Shown here piece by piece: positions 26,952 to 35,579 of a DNA stretch of 64,000 nucleotides (its first letter is position 1; each line of letters starts with the position of its first letter). The stretch is from Gracilibacillus halotolerans (GTDB taxonomy: Bacteria; Bacillota; Bacilli; Bacillales; Amphibacillaceae): NCBI RefSeq assembly GCF_014206945.1, contig NZ_JACHON010000004.1, forward strand, positions 124,001-188,000. Direction: 5' to 3'. Under the pieces are notes generated by a model, which saw nothing but the letters and a program-made list of their open reading frames with translations, searched no databases and was not told the origin of the DNA. The position numbers and the translations under genes were made by a program.

Positions 26952-28085
26952 TTAAGACAATCCTTTTTCTAAATCTGCAATTAAATCTTCTACATCTTCA
27001 ATTCCTACTGATAAACGAATTAAGCCGTCCGTAATTCCTAATTCCTCTCTTCGATCTTTTGGAATTGATGCGTGAGTCATACGAGCAGGAATCGAGATTA
27101 AACTTTCTACCGCTCCAAGACTTTCAGCAAGGGTGAAATACTGGACGTTACGCAAGATTTCATCTGCTTTTTCACCACTACCTGCATCAAAGGAAATCAT
27201 TCCACCAAAGCCTGCAGATTGTTGCTTCGTTAATTCATGCCCTGGATGATTTTCTAATCCAGGATAATACACTTTTTTCACTTGTGGATGATCACTCAAG
27301 AATTCAGCTATTTCAAGCGAGTTTTTCTCAATAGCTTCCATACGTAAACCTAATGTTTTAATCCCACGTAATAATAACCAAGAATCTTGTGGTCCAAGAA
27401 CAGCACCAACAGAGTTCTGGATAAAGTGAATATCTTCTCCTAATTGATCGTCCTTCACAGCGACGAGTCCACTAACTACATCACTATGCCCACCAATATA
27501 CTTCGTTGCACTGTGTAAAACAATATCTGCACCAAAGTCTAATGGATTTTGCCAATATGGTGTAGCAAATGTATTATCGACAACGAGTAATAAATCATGC
27601 TTATCGGCAATCTCTTTCATCTTCTTTAAATCCGTTACTTTTAACAATGGGTTCGTTGGTGTTTCAATATAAAGCATTTTCGTATTCGGTTTAACCGCAT
27701 TTTCTACTTCTTCCGGGTTACTCGTATCTACAAAGTCATGAGATAAATCCATGCGATTCAATACTTTGGTTGCTAAACGGTATGTTCCACCATATACATC
27801 ATCTGTTAACACGATATGGTCGCCTGCTTTTAGTAGCATCATAATCGACGTGATAGCTGCCATACCTGATGCAAATGCAAAACCTCTCGTACCATTCTCA
27901 ATTTCGGCAACTACAGTTTCTAACGCATGCCTTGTTGGATTACCTGTACGTGAATATTCATATCCAGTATGCTTTCCAGCCTCTGGCTGCTTGTACGTAC
28001 TTACTTGATAAATCGGAACTGAAACTGCCCCTGTTTGTTTATCACCTGTTATTCCACTATGGACCATTTTTGTTTTGCGTTTCAT
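26952..28085 (-). CDS. mccB: Cystathionine gamma-lyase / homocysteine gamma-lyase
   Basis: 377-aa PLP enzyme. YSRTGNPTRHALE, SGMAAI, DNTFATPY and HSATKYIGGHSD (Schiff-base Lys) are all in place. Placed directly after mccA and luxS, it should cleave cystathionine to cysteine, completing reverse trans-sulfuration, as B. subtilis MccB (YrhB) does. Separated from mccA by 14 bp. Distinct from the paralogue at 4333-5466. Confidence 0.92.
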   Translation of the reverse strand: MKRKTKMVHSGITGDKQTGAVSVPIYQVSTYKQPEAGKHTGYEYSRTGNPTRHALETVVAEIENGTRGFAFASGMAAITSIMMLLKAGDHIVLTDDVYGGTYRLATKVLNRMDLSHDFVDTSNPEEVENAVKPNTKMLYIETPTNPLLKVTDLKKMKEIADKHDLLLVVDNTFATPYWQNPLDFGADIVLHSATKYIGGHSDVVSGLVAVKDDQLGEDIHFIQNSVGAVLGPQDSWLLLRGIKTLGLRMEAIEKNSLEIAEFLSDHPQVKKVYYPGLENHPGHELTKQQSAGFGGMISFDAGSGEKADEILRNVQYFTLAESLGAVESLISIPARMTHASIPKDRREELGITDGLIRLSVGIEDVEDLIADLEKGLS

Positions 28086-28099
28086 TCTATCCCTCCGTT

Positions 28100-29023
28100 C
28101 TATTCATCAAACGTATAAATTTCCTTGCTCAAATAACGTTCACTTGAATCAGGAAAAATCGTTACAATATTCGTCCCTGGTTTTGCTATTTCCGATTCCC
28201 TAAGTGCTGCACACATGGCAGAACCTGAGGATGAACCGACTAATAGACCTTCTTTTTTAGCCAATTGTTTTACCATATCAAAAGCATCGTCATCCAATAT
28301 CGTGTGAATCGAATCGAAATAATTGGTGTCCATATATTCCGGCAAAAATTCCATGCCAATACCTTCTGTCCGATGTGGTCCTGCTTCTCCACCAGCAATA
28401 ATTGACCCTTCTGGTTCCACGATAACTGTCTTAATCTGCTGATTTTGTTCTTTTAAATAGCGAGCCGTTCCCATGAAAGTACCACCAGTTCCAGCTCCAG
28501 CAACAAAGATAGATACATCCCCTTTAAGATCTTTATAAATCTCAGGTCCAAGGGTGTCATAATACGTTTTAGGATTAGCTGGATTAGCGAATTGCTGTGG
28601 TGAGAAGCTATTTGGAATCTCATCTAACAGCTCGTTCACCTTTTCAATAGCACCTTTCATCCCTTCAGATCGAGGAGTATGAACAATTTTTGCTCCAAGT
28701 GCCTTCATTAATTGCTGTTTTTCTTGCGAGAAATGCTCTGGCACACAAAAAATAACATTTATATCACGATTAACAGCAGCTAATGCTAATCCAATTCCAG
28801 TGTTTCCCGCAGTAGGCTCAATAATCGTGCCCCCAGCTTGTAGCTTTCCAGATTGAATTGCATCTTCAATCAACGAAACACCTAGACGATCCTTAATACT
28901 ACCACCGGGATTTAAAAATTCTAACTTAGCAAAAAGACGTACACCATTTGGGAGCTCAAAATTTGTAAGCTCCATTAATGGTGTACTTCCAATTAATTGT
29001 TGAATGTTCAGATAGATTGGCAC
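28100..29023 (-). CDS. mccA: O-acetylserine-dependent cystathionine beta-synthase
   Basis: 307-aa fold type II PLP enzyme. The Schiff-base Lys is in PGGSIKDRLG, the phosphate loop is EPTAGNTGIGLA, and the catalytic loop is GSTPLM. Similar to cysteine synthase, but the operon with mccB, luxS and yrrT indicates MccA (YrhA), which condenses homocysteine with O-acetylserine. GTG start after AGAGGGA. Confidence 0.9.
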   Translation of the reverse strand: MPIYLNIQQLIGSTPLMELTNFELPNGVRLFAKLEFLNPGGSIKDRLGVSLIEDAIQSGKLQAGGTIIEPTAGNTGIGLALAAVNRDINVIFCVPEHFSQEKQQLMKALGAKIVHTPRSEGMKGAIEKVNELLDEIPNSFSPQQFANPANPKTYYDTLGPEIYKDLKGDVSIFVAGAGTGGTFMGTARYLKEQNQQIKTVIVEPEGSIIAGGEAGPHRTEGIGMEFLPEYMDTNYFDSIHTILDDDAFDMVKQLAKKEGLLVGSSSGSAMCAALRESEIAKPGTNIVTIFPDSSERYLSKEIYTFDE

Positions 29024-29035
29024 ATTATCCCTCTT

Positions 29036-29503
29036 TTACTCAGCGAAAACGATATGCCATTCGTCTTTACCAGCTAGCATACTTTTCGCAATTTCTTTCG
29101 CGCCTTCTAGACTATGATTCGCAGCCCAGCCACACTGAACCTCGTTACATGCTGGAACCTCTGTAGCATTTATAACATCATTTAATGTTTTTTCTAACGC
29201 TACTTTCACATCATCGAAGCTATCATTATTTAACACGGATAAATAAAAGCCTGTCTGGCAGCCCATTGGACTAATATCCAACACATTGTCGATATGGTTA
29301 CGGATATTTTCTGCCATAAGATGCTCGATAGAATGTAGTCCATCCATTGGCATATGCTCTTTATTCGGTTGCTTGAATCTCAAGTCATATTTATAAACTT
29401 TGTCTCCATTTTCCCCAGTTGTAACTCCAACAAGGCGGATATAAGGTGATTTTACTTTTGTATGATCTAAATTAAAGCTTTCTACGTTCATTTTTTTAAC
29501 CAT
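29036..29503 (-). CDS. luxS: S-ribosylhomocysteine lyase
   Basis: 155 aa. HSIEH is the metal-binding HxxEH motif and [11 protein letters not shown] carries the catalytic Cys. It splits S-ribosylhomocysteine into homocysteine and the AI-2 precursor DPD. Unlike in B. subtilis, where luxS is a separate gene, it sits here between yrrT and mccA with 12-13-bp gaps, so homocysteine is made and used within one operon. Confidence 0.95.
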   Translation of the reverse strand: MVKKMNVESFNLDHTKVKSPYIRLVGVTTGENGDKVYKYDLRFKQPNKEHMPMDGLHSIEHLMAENIRNHIDNVLDISPMGCQTGFYLSVLNNDSFDDVKVALEKTLNDVINATEVPACNEVQCGWAANHSLEGAKEIAKSMLAGKDEWHIVFAE

Positions 29504-29516
29504 TACTAGTTCCTCC

Positions 29517-30155
29517 TCACTGTTTTTCAGCTACAAACAACCATACAAACTTGTTTAATTGCTTTGCTTCGAAACGGAAGCCACTTCGTTCAAACATTGC
29601 TCGTAAATCTTCTAAAAGTGGATAATATTCTGTTTGAAGATCATGCAATAAGTCCGTATAGCCTTTCGTTTTTGCTTCTTCATGAATATCTTGCTTTGTT
29701 TTCTCAGTTTCATAGACAGTATCTGCGAAAATAACTTTTCCATTCGGTACGAGTACATCATGAAACTTTTGAATGGCTTGTTCTTTTTCTTCATCTTTTA
29801 AATGATGAAAAGCATACGTACTAACAATGCTATTTATCTCCGTGGCAGGAATCGGGAAATTCAAAAAGTCTCCTTCTTCTATCGATAATTCAGGAAACTT
29901 CTCTTGTGCAATTTCTCGCATTGGATTGGATGGTTCAATACCAAATACTTGAAGATTTTTCTGAACTAACTTTTCAGATAAATTTCCAGTACCTACACCA
30001 AACTCCAGCACATTTCCTTCCGCTACATTCGCCACTGTATCTAATATTGTATCATATTTATCAAAGACATCTCTATACTGTGGATCTTCTCCTGCAACTG
30101 CTTCATCGTAGGAAGATGCCCACTCTTCAAAAACATCTAAAAACTCTCTCCCCAT
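29517..30155 (-). CDS. yrrT: Class I SAM-dependent methyltransferase, YrrT-like
   Basis: 212 aa, the same size as B. subtilis YrrT. SAM-binding motif I is [13 protein letters not shown] and motif II is [12 protein letters not shown]. First gene of the methionine-to-cysteine operon; its product S-adenosylhomocysteine enters that pathway, but the methyl acceptor is unknown. Start set at the ATG 8 nt after GGAGG. A plausible promoter (TTGCGT-17-TATAGT) is just upstream. Confidence 0.87.
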   Translation of the reverse strand: MGREFLDVFEEWASSYDEAVAGEDPQYRDVFDKYDTILDTVANVAEGNVLEFGVGTGNLSEKLVQKNLQVFGIEPSNPMREIAQEKFPELSIEEGDFLNFPIPATEINSIVSTYAFHHLKDEEKEQAIQKFHDVLVPNGKVIFADTVYETEKTKQDIHEEAKTKGYTDLLHDLQTEYYPLLEDLRAMFERSGFRFEAKQLNKFVWLFVAEKQ

Positions 30156-30298
30156 TAGCCTCTCCTCCACACCTTTTTAAAACAAAGTAAGTTACTATGT
30201 TTTGTCGGATTTGTGTAATACTATAGCATAGTTTATAACCTAACGCAATGTGACAGGTTTGGGTAGAAGTTTTTAAAAAGCACAGCAAAACTACTTTA

Positions 30299-30330
30299 AA
30301 ACCCTATAAGTCGAATGACTTATAGGGTTT
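30299..30330 (-). terminator. Terminator of YhcN-like lipoprotein gene
   Basis: Perfect 14-bp inverted repeat (AAACCCTATAAGTC) with a 4-nt loop, 11 bp beyond the stop codon on the minus strand. Confidence 0.85.
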
Positions 30331-30340
30331 GCATTTACTA

Positions 30341-31081
30341 TTATTGATTTGTCGTTTCTTGATTCGGGAATACTCGCTCAATCATGTTTCCAATTTGGTC
30401 GAAAAAGCCACGAACTGGTCTTTCATCTAAATCATTAACATAATTATCTGTTAAATCAAAGAAATCTGGGTTCGTAGTAATATACACATTATCAATATCG
30501 TTCTCAACTGATTTTACAGCTTGTGTAATTTTCTTTTTCGTATCATCCGATAAATCTTCATCATCTTTATCCCATGTTGCCGCTACATACGCATTATTAT
30601 CTGTAGTCAGTACATAGACATTGTTGACCTCAGATACTTCTTGCTTAATACGATCAGCTGCCTTCTCTGCAACGTCGTAATTGTTTTCGTTTTGATTTTG
30701 ATTGTTATTTTCTCCGGTATTTCGTTGGTTGTTATTTTCCCCCGTATTTCCCTGGTTACCATTACGGTTTTGATCTACATCTCGATTACCAGTATCCATA
30801 CGAGTATCGGGCTGTCTCTGAGTGTTCATAGGTGGATAATTTGTCTCTGCCGGAGTTCTTCCATCTCTTGCACCGTGATCGTCTGACTGAATGCCAGAAC
30901 CTCTCGGTGTACTAAAACGATCTATACCTGGATCATTATTTTGATGGTCGTAACGAACAGGTCTGGTATTCATATTGTCATTACCATCACGTTGACCTAA
31001 ATCATTGTCATTCGTATTACACGCTGTTAAGGCAAGCGTTCCTGCTAAAATAGAGGTTAGAACTACCTTACTCCATTTCAT
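30341..31081 (-). CDS. YhcN/YlaJ family sporulation lipoprotein
   Basis: 246 aa. Lipobox LTAC with Cys about 21. An Asn/Gln/Arg/Gly-rich disordered linker (about 25-135) includes imperfect copies of NTGENNNQ. The C-terminal ~100 residues form the YhcN/YlaJ domain (VAEKAADRIKQEVSEVNNVYVLTTDNNAYVAA). Family members are made in sporulation and lie in the spore inner membrane region, with effects on germination. Ribosome site AGGAGGG. Confidence 0.85.
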   Translation of the reverse strand: MKWSKVVLTSILAGTLALTACNTNDNDLGQRDGNDNMNTRPVRYDHQNNDPGIDRFSTPRGSGIQSDDHGARDGRTPAETNYPPMNTQRQPDTRMDTGNRDVDQNRNGNQGNTGENNNQRNTGENNNQNQNENNYDVAEKAADRIKQEVSEVNNVYVLTTDNNAYVAATWDKDDEDLSDDTKKKITQAVKSVENDIDNVYITTNPDFFDLTDNYVNDLDERPVRGFFDQIGNMIERVFPNQETTNQ

Positions 31082-31251
31082 AATAATACCCTCCTTTCTA
31101 TCTCACTTATAGTTTGGAGATAATAAAGAAAGATATCCTTATAAAGATTTGGAAACTTCACCAAAAACATGGGCGGTTTACTTTTGACATTTAGATAACA
31201 CTATATATACCTGCTCCCTCAACACTGTATAGGAAAAGGGGGAATAAGGAC

Positions 31252-31470
31252 ATGTTAGACTATGATAAAGCATTACACTACACCTTATGGGGGCACTGGG
31301 ATGATCTCTTGGTCCTTATGATTCGTACCAAAGACGATTTATTAGCCAAAAGGATAGAGAATTTTCTTTATTCTTATCATTTCCCAAAAAATGAAGATAA
31401 ATTAATGCAATCACACGATGATTTATTACGATATATCGACCATGCCTCAGATAGCATCAAATGGTCTTGA
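31252..31470 (+). CDS. yhdB: YhdB family protein
   Basis: 72-aa soluble protein resembling B. subtilis YhdB (DYDKALHYTLWGHWDDLLVLMIRTKDDLLAKRIE). It is a small, helical, mixed-charge protein conserved in Bacillus relatives, with no known function. AAGGGGGAA ribosome site 7 nt before ATG. Convergent with rsgI; both 3' ends share one hairpin. Confidence 0.78.
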   Translation: MLDYDKALHYTLWGHWDDLLVLMIRTKDDLLAKRIENFLYSYHFPKNEDKLMQSHDDLLRYIDHASDSIKWS

Positions 31471-31493
31471 CATTTAATCGTCAAGACCATTTT
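31463..31493. terminator. Shared terminator of yhdB and rsgI
   Basis: GGTCTTGAC / GTCAAGACC stem with T run on the plus strand. It overlaps the last codons of both converging genes. Confidence 0.85.
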
Positions 31494-32571
31494 TATCAAT
31501 TTGCTCACTTTCTTCATGAACCTCTTCTTTTTCACTTATCGCTTCATCAGGCTCTTTAGGACCCTCATCCCCTTCAATTTGGCTCTCTACCCAACCCGGT
31601 GGTCCATTGCTTCCGTTAGGTTGTTTATTTTCTAATCCTGGAGGAGACTTTTTATTATTATCCGGCTTATTTAGTGCTTTGCCCTCGTTCTTCGAGGAAT
31701 TTCTATTCTCTACTCGTTCTTTAGCTCGATCATTCGCTTGTTCCGGAAGCTCTTTCTTCTCTTTATTTCCATGACTCTTCTGCTCTTCAGAAGCATTGTC
31801 TTCTTTAGGCATTTCAACGTTTGATTCTTTGTTTTCTTCTACACTGTTTGACGAATCTTCCTTATTATTAAAAAATTGAGTTATTAGTGCTTGATTCATT
31901 TCGTCAACAGTTAAATCCTCTTCCTGTGTATCTGATATTTCTGCCAATGTTTCATGAGCAATAATATTCATGGAAACTTCTTGTTCTTCCGCTTTTATTC
32001 TCCACTCTTCTGCAGCCTGGTATACGGTACCTCGGAAGCCTAACTCTTCAATCCGCTCATTCAATACGTTCGTAACGGGATCACTTTCATTTTCCACATC
32101 CGTGTAACTCACTGCAACTAAAATCGGAGCATCTTCCTCAACACGAAAATTTGTCTTTGCGTACATGAGAATGCTCGTTGTGATTTCTTCTAATGACTTT
32201 TCCTCAAGTTCCAAATCATGCAAAACTTGTTGACCATCTTCATTGTTTGCCTTTATCTCTAATACCTGATAATTCTTATCTACTGTTACATTTAAACTTG
32301 GATTAATATCAATACTAATAACAGCATACACTTTATCATTTGCAAGCCAGAGATATAAAGGACTAATCATCAATATGAGTAATGCAATAACAGGAATCAT
32401 TGCTATTTTTGGAAGTCGAATCAATGCTTTTTTTCTTTTCGTAATTTCTTCAAATAGCACATCTTCCCCAATTTGCTTCTCATGTATTGGTTTCGCTTTG
32501 TAGAATACCCCATCCTTTGCAAGTACGATTGTGTACCTCCTTCGGTGTTCTACAATTAAACCTTTTTTCAC
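31474..32571 (-). CDS. rsgI: Anti-sigma factor RsgI
   Basis: 365 aa. The N-terminal RsgI domain (VEHRRRYTIVLAKDGVFYKAKP) binds SigI. One TM (about 55-75) follows, then the extracellular part beginning SIDINPSLNVTVDKNYQV, whose Asn-Pro is the known self-cleavage site in RsgI proteins. The C-terminal ~130 residues are acidic/Lys/Pro-rich and disordered. No carbohydrate-binding domain, unlike clostridial RsgI. The GTG start shares one base with the sigI stop codon (TAGTG). Confidence 0.92.
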   Translation of the reverse strand: MKKGLIVEHRRRYTIVLAKDGVFYKAKPIHEKQIGEDVLFEEITKRKKALIRLPKIAMIPVIALLILMISPLYLWLANDKVYAVISIDINPSLNVTVDKNYQVLEIKANNEDGQQVLHDLELEEKSLEEITTSILMYAKTNFRVEEDAPILVAVSYTDVENESDPVTNVLNERIEELGFRGTVYQAAEEWRIKAEEQEVSMNIIAHETLAEISDTQEEDLTVDEMNQALITQFFNNKEDSSNSVEENKESNVEMPKEDNASEEQKSHGNKEKKELPEQANDRAKERVENRNSSKNEGKALNKPDNNKKSPPGLENKQPNGSNGPPGWVESQIEGDEGPKEPDEAISEKEEVHEESEQIDKNGLDD

Positions 32572-33302
32572 TATTTCACACCCTCTATATATTCTCGTAG
32601 GTAATCATAATCACCTTCTAAAATAATAAAAATGGTTAAAATATACTTACGGTTACGCTCCAATGTCTTTTTACTAACAGGAACTAACTTCAGCAATTTT
32701 TTAATTGGAAGTCGTTTCTTTTTTAGGACATACGCTTTTAACTCTTCATCATTTAATAATTGCTTCGCTGCAAACATAGCAGACTGTCTCGCATCTTTAT
32801 GCTTAGGAGCAATTTCTGTCAATTCTTCAAACGAGATTTTATATTCTCTTAATTCAGCCGATAATTGCAAAATTTCTTGCTTTCTTAACCATGATTCTTG
32901 ATTTAACGCATGAATTTTTCTAGCTTCTGAAACCATAATTGGATTATCTGTTAATTCGGCATCATCTTCGTGTTGATCCAAGTATGTACGTACTTTTTGA
33001 CGATTTTCTTTTCGTAAATAATCAATGACTTTCCGCTTTACGATAACTTGCGCAAATGTTAAAAATGAAGCACCCTTTTCTCGTGAATACAGATGTATAG
33101 CATCGTGAAATGCAATCATTCCGACACTAAATTCATCTTGGTCTTTACTCACATATCGTTTACACACTTCTGATACACATTTTGCTATAAAAGGCTGATA
33201 TGACAGTATTAATTCGTTTACGAGTTCCGTATCACCCCGCTGTGCGAGTTCTATTTGATCTTCTAATGTAAATTCGTATTGTTGTAACTGGCTGTTCATC
33301 AT
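32571..33302 (-). CDS. sigI: RNA polymerase sigma factor SigI
   Basis: 243 aa, SigI subfamily of sigma-70. Region 2 is visible (DEFSVGMIAFHDAIHLYSREKGASFLTFAQVIVKRKVIDYLRKE) with the SigI-type C-terminal domain (KKLLKLVPVSKKTLERNRKYILTIFII). In B. subtilis it governs heat and envelope stress genes. Two ATGs (33302, 33299) are possible; the second would share the A of a TGATG with a small upstream ORF. Coupled to its anti-sigma rsgI. Confidence 0.93.
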   Translation of the reverse strand: MMNSQLQQYEFTLEDQIELAQRGDTELVNELILSYQPFIAKCVSEVCKRYVSKDQDEFSVGMIAFHDAIHLYSREKGASFLTFAQVIVKRKVIDYLRKENRQKVRTYLDQHEDDAELTDNPIMVSEARKIHALNQESWLRKQEILQLSAELREYKISFEELTEIAPKHKDARQSAMFAAKQLLNDEELKAYVLKKKRLPIKKLLKLVPVSKKTLERNRKYILTIFIILEGDYDYLREYIEGVK

Positions 33303-33388
33303 ATTGAATCACCGCCATTACTAATATTCTTCGTTGTTATTCTATTATTTTTGACTGTATACGTATAATCTATATTTAAAATCCTCAT
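33299..33388 (-). CDS. Candidate 29-aa small ORF coupled to sigI
   Basis: ATG-initiated 29-codon frame (starts MRILNIDYTYTVKNN, ends NGGDSI). Its TGA overlaps the second sigI ATG in the arrangement TGATG, typical of translational coupling. The ribosome site GGTGA is weak, and an in-frame stop lies eight codons upstream. I recognise no family. It could be a leader peptide regulating sigI translation, or chance. Confidence 0.35.
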   Translation of the reverse strand: MRILNIDYTYTVKNNRITTKNISNGGDSI

Positions 33389-33690
33389 GATTTCACCATC
33401 TTTTTTTAATCAATCACTACTCATCGTACTAAAAGTGAACCTTGATTATCTACCATATTCGTATTACAAAAGATTAAGTTTCCTTGTCGAAATATAGCTA
33501 CTTTTGACTATAATGAATCTTAATACCTACATACATGCAGTTTTATTTAAAAATAATTGTTACTAATCGTTAAAAATATACGACGACTAAAATATTTGCA
33601 ACATGGTAGATGAACAAGAGAAGTGTTAGCAAAAATATTGCAGAGAGAAAAATTCAGTTATAATGGCACTTCACTGTGAAAGTTCTCACA
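33303..33690. other. Intergenic region upstream of sigI
   Basis: 388 bp, AT-rich. Apart from the small ORF listed separately, I see no RNA motif. I looked for a SigI-type promoter (GGGGT/CGAA-like boxes) and did not find one. Confidence 0.4.
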
Positions 33691-34518
33691 TTAATAACCG
33701 TGCTGGTTTCTATCATGAAAATAGTCAATTGGTACAGCTAAACCAACTTTGCCTTTTTCGGTATTTCTTTGTGTCGCAAAAATTACAGCAACTACCTGAC
33801 CTTCTTCGTTAATAACAGGTGAACCACTATTACCTCGGTATACCGGAGCTTCTAGCATATAAACAGGAACATCCCAGCTAGATAATTGCGTTGTTCCAAC
33901 GATGTAACCTTTATTTGCAATTCCGTTAAAACGAAGTGGGTTACCAATAAAAATTACTTTTTCTTTTTCACTGATTGACGAGTTACTTGCCAAAGGTAAA
34001 TAGGTAAGATCTTTTGCATCTATTTTCAGAAGGGCTAAGTCAATTTCTGGATAAGCCTCTACTAACTCTGCCTGATATAAGCCGTCATCCTGAATTGCTA
34101 CGGTTATACTCCATTGGTCTTCTACCACATGATGATTCGTTAATACATAGCCATCAGTAGATATAATAAAGCCTGTTCCTTTATTATCTTGACCTTCAAT
34201 GACTACTACTGATTGACGATAATAGGCTACTTCTTCATCTTGAAGTAACGAAGCAGATGTCTTCAAAAACTGAATAGCAGGTATCGAAAATGTATTTGGA
34301 ATTAATGCAATGACTTGAATAAACATTGCAATTGCTATAAACCAAATAAAAACTTTCGTTAGAGGTCGACGTTTTTTTACAACTTGCTTATCCTCTTTTT
34401 CTTGTTCTTGCTTTTCTTGTAGCTTTCTTTTTTCTTCTTGCACGAGCTCATACATTTCTTCTGGTTCAATATCTTCATATAAATCTTCATCGATAATATC
34501 CCAGTCTTTATCCCGCAT
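33691..34518 (-). CDS. Membrane-anchored trypsin-like serine protease (HtrA-like, no PDZ)
   Basis: 275 aa. Acidic/coiled-coil cytoplasmic N-terminus (about 1-55), one TM (about 56-77), then an extracytoplasmic chymotrypsin-fold protease with His130 (TNHHVV), Asp160 (EIDLALL) and Ser231 (GNSGSP). It stops soon after the catalytic domain, so the PDZ domain of HtrA/DegP proteins is absent. Likely a surface quality-control or signalling protease. Start placed at the ATG 6 nt after GAGG, not at the upstream TTG. Its neighbours do not reveal a substrate. Confidence 0.87.
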   Translation of the reverse strand: MRDKDWDIIDEDLYEDIEPEEMYELVQEEKRKLQEKQEQEKEDKQVVKKRRPLTKVFIWFIAIAMFIQVIALIPNTFSIPAIQFLKTSASLLQDEEVAYYRQSVVVIEGQDNKGTGFIISTDGYVLTNHHVVEDQWSITVAIQDDGLYQAELVEAYPEIDLALLKIDAKDLTYLPLASNSSISEKEKVIFIGNPLRFNGIANKGYIVGTTQLSSWDVPVYMLEAPVYRGNSGSPVINEEGQVVAVIFATQRNTEKGKVGLAVPIDYFHDRNQHGY

Positions 34519-34626
34519 AAGCCACCTCAAAAACTAATTTGTTTTATTATACCATGATTAAAATTTGATGAAATGTTAAATGTCTCTTATTATTAAATTT
34601 ATACATATTTAACGGAGGAGTGTACT

Positions 34627-35181
34627 ATGCTGCTTAATCAAATTTTAGAATTTAATGAAAACTTTGTGAAAAACAAACAATACGAAGGCTTTCAAACAGA
34701 TAGATTCCCAAATAAACGTGCTGTTATTTTTACGTGTATGGATAACCGACTTGTTGATTTAATGCCGAGAGCTCTCAATTTGCAAAACGGCGATGTGAAG
34801 ATGGTTAAAAACGCAGGTGCTATGATTACGAATCATTATGATAGTACAATGAAAAGCATCCTCGTTGCTGTCTATAATTTGAAGGCAGATGAAATATTTG
34901 TCATCTCGCACCACGATTGTGGTATGTCCAATTTTCAAATGGATAATTTTATGGATTTAGTAAAAGAACGAGGAGTTAGTGAAGAAACAATTGCAAACCT
35001 AGAAAAAGATCCTAAGGAATGGATGGAAGGCTTTGTCGATGTTCGAACAAATGTGAAGGAATCCGTAGACATGATAAAGAGCCATCCGTTGCTACCAGAT
35101 GATGTAGTCGTACATGGATTAGTGATAGATCCCGCAACTGGTGAGCTGGAACTAGTAGAAAGAGGTTATGAATCGGAATAA
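34627..35181 (+). CDS. Beta-class carbonic anhydrase
   Basis: 184 aa. Zinc site CMDNR (Cys, Asp/Arg dyad) and SHHDCGM (His, Cys), with the AGAMI segment. It interconverts CO2 and bicarbonate in the cytosol, supplying bicarbonate for carboxylases. Similar to B. subtilis YtiB. Own ribosome site (GGAGGAG) and own terminator. Confidence 0.9.
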   Translation: MLLNQILEFNENFVKNKQYEGFQTDRFPNKRAVIFTCMDNRLVDLMPRALNLQNGDVKMVKNAGAMITNHYDSTMKSILVAVYNLKADEIFVISHHDCGMSNFQMDNFMDLVKERGVSEETIANLEKDPKEWMEGFVDVRTNVKESVDMIKSHPLLPDDVVVHGLVIDPATGELELVERGYESE

Positions 35182-35216
35182 TGAAAGCGCCTGGGGCATA
35201 TTTATCAATTCATACT

Positions 35217-35253
35217 ATAACCCGAACGATTCATTAGAATCTGTTCGGGTTAT
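35217..35253 (+). terminator. Terminator-like hairpin after carbonic anhydrase
   Basis: ATAACCCGAAC / GTTCGGGTTAT stem with inner GATTC / GAATC. Very stable but only a weak T tail. Confidence 0.7.
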
Positions 35254-35299
35254 ATGCATTTATAATTACTTCGCTAAAACACTTCGCTTTTACCCATAG

Positions 35300-35353
35300 G
35301 GTATAAGTCAACATCTGTGCAAGAAATAACATTTGCACAGTGTTTCCTATACC
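35300..35353. repeat. Structured hairpin 1
   Basis: Nested pairing: GGTATA/TATACC, ACA/TGT, CTGTGCAA/TTGCACAG. Too long for a simple terminator and lies between convergent genes. Confidence 0.6.
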
Positions 35354-35396
35354 TCGGCAACGCCTCAACTAATTACAAAAGTTCATATGAAAACGT

Positions 35397-35457
35397 ATAG
35401 GATGTTCGGCTAATATTGCAACGTCCTGTTGCAACGCCGAACTGAATTACATCCTGT
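35397..35457. repeat. Structured hairpin 2
   Basis: Nested pairing: AGGATG/CATCCT, GTTCGGC/GCCGAAC, TTGCAAC/GTTGCAA with a 5-nt loop. Related 3' flank to hairpin 1. Confidence 0.6.
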
Positions 35458-35579
35458 AATCCCTCAGCTGTTGCTTTTCCTGCAGGAGTCTCGTGTTTTA
35501 AGTACGTAATTAATATCGACATTTTATTCTCTTCTTGGATGATTTAAAATTGACTTATGTCCTAGCCTCGTCCCTTGTC

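Larger units (their letters stand above)
35254..35579. other. Gene-free region with nested hairpins
   Basis: Contains two long structured hairpins (listed) whose 3' flanks share CAACGCC..AACT.AATTAC. A TTTTCCTGCAGGAGTCTCG segment resembles decayed Bacillaceae repeats as I remember them. No ORF with a ribosome site. Confidence 0.6.

Noticed and set aside
35181-35200. Further copy of the 119-bp element
   Set aside because: Only GAAAGCGCCTGG resembles its 5' end; no hairpin arms follow.
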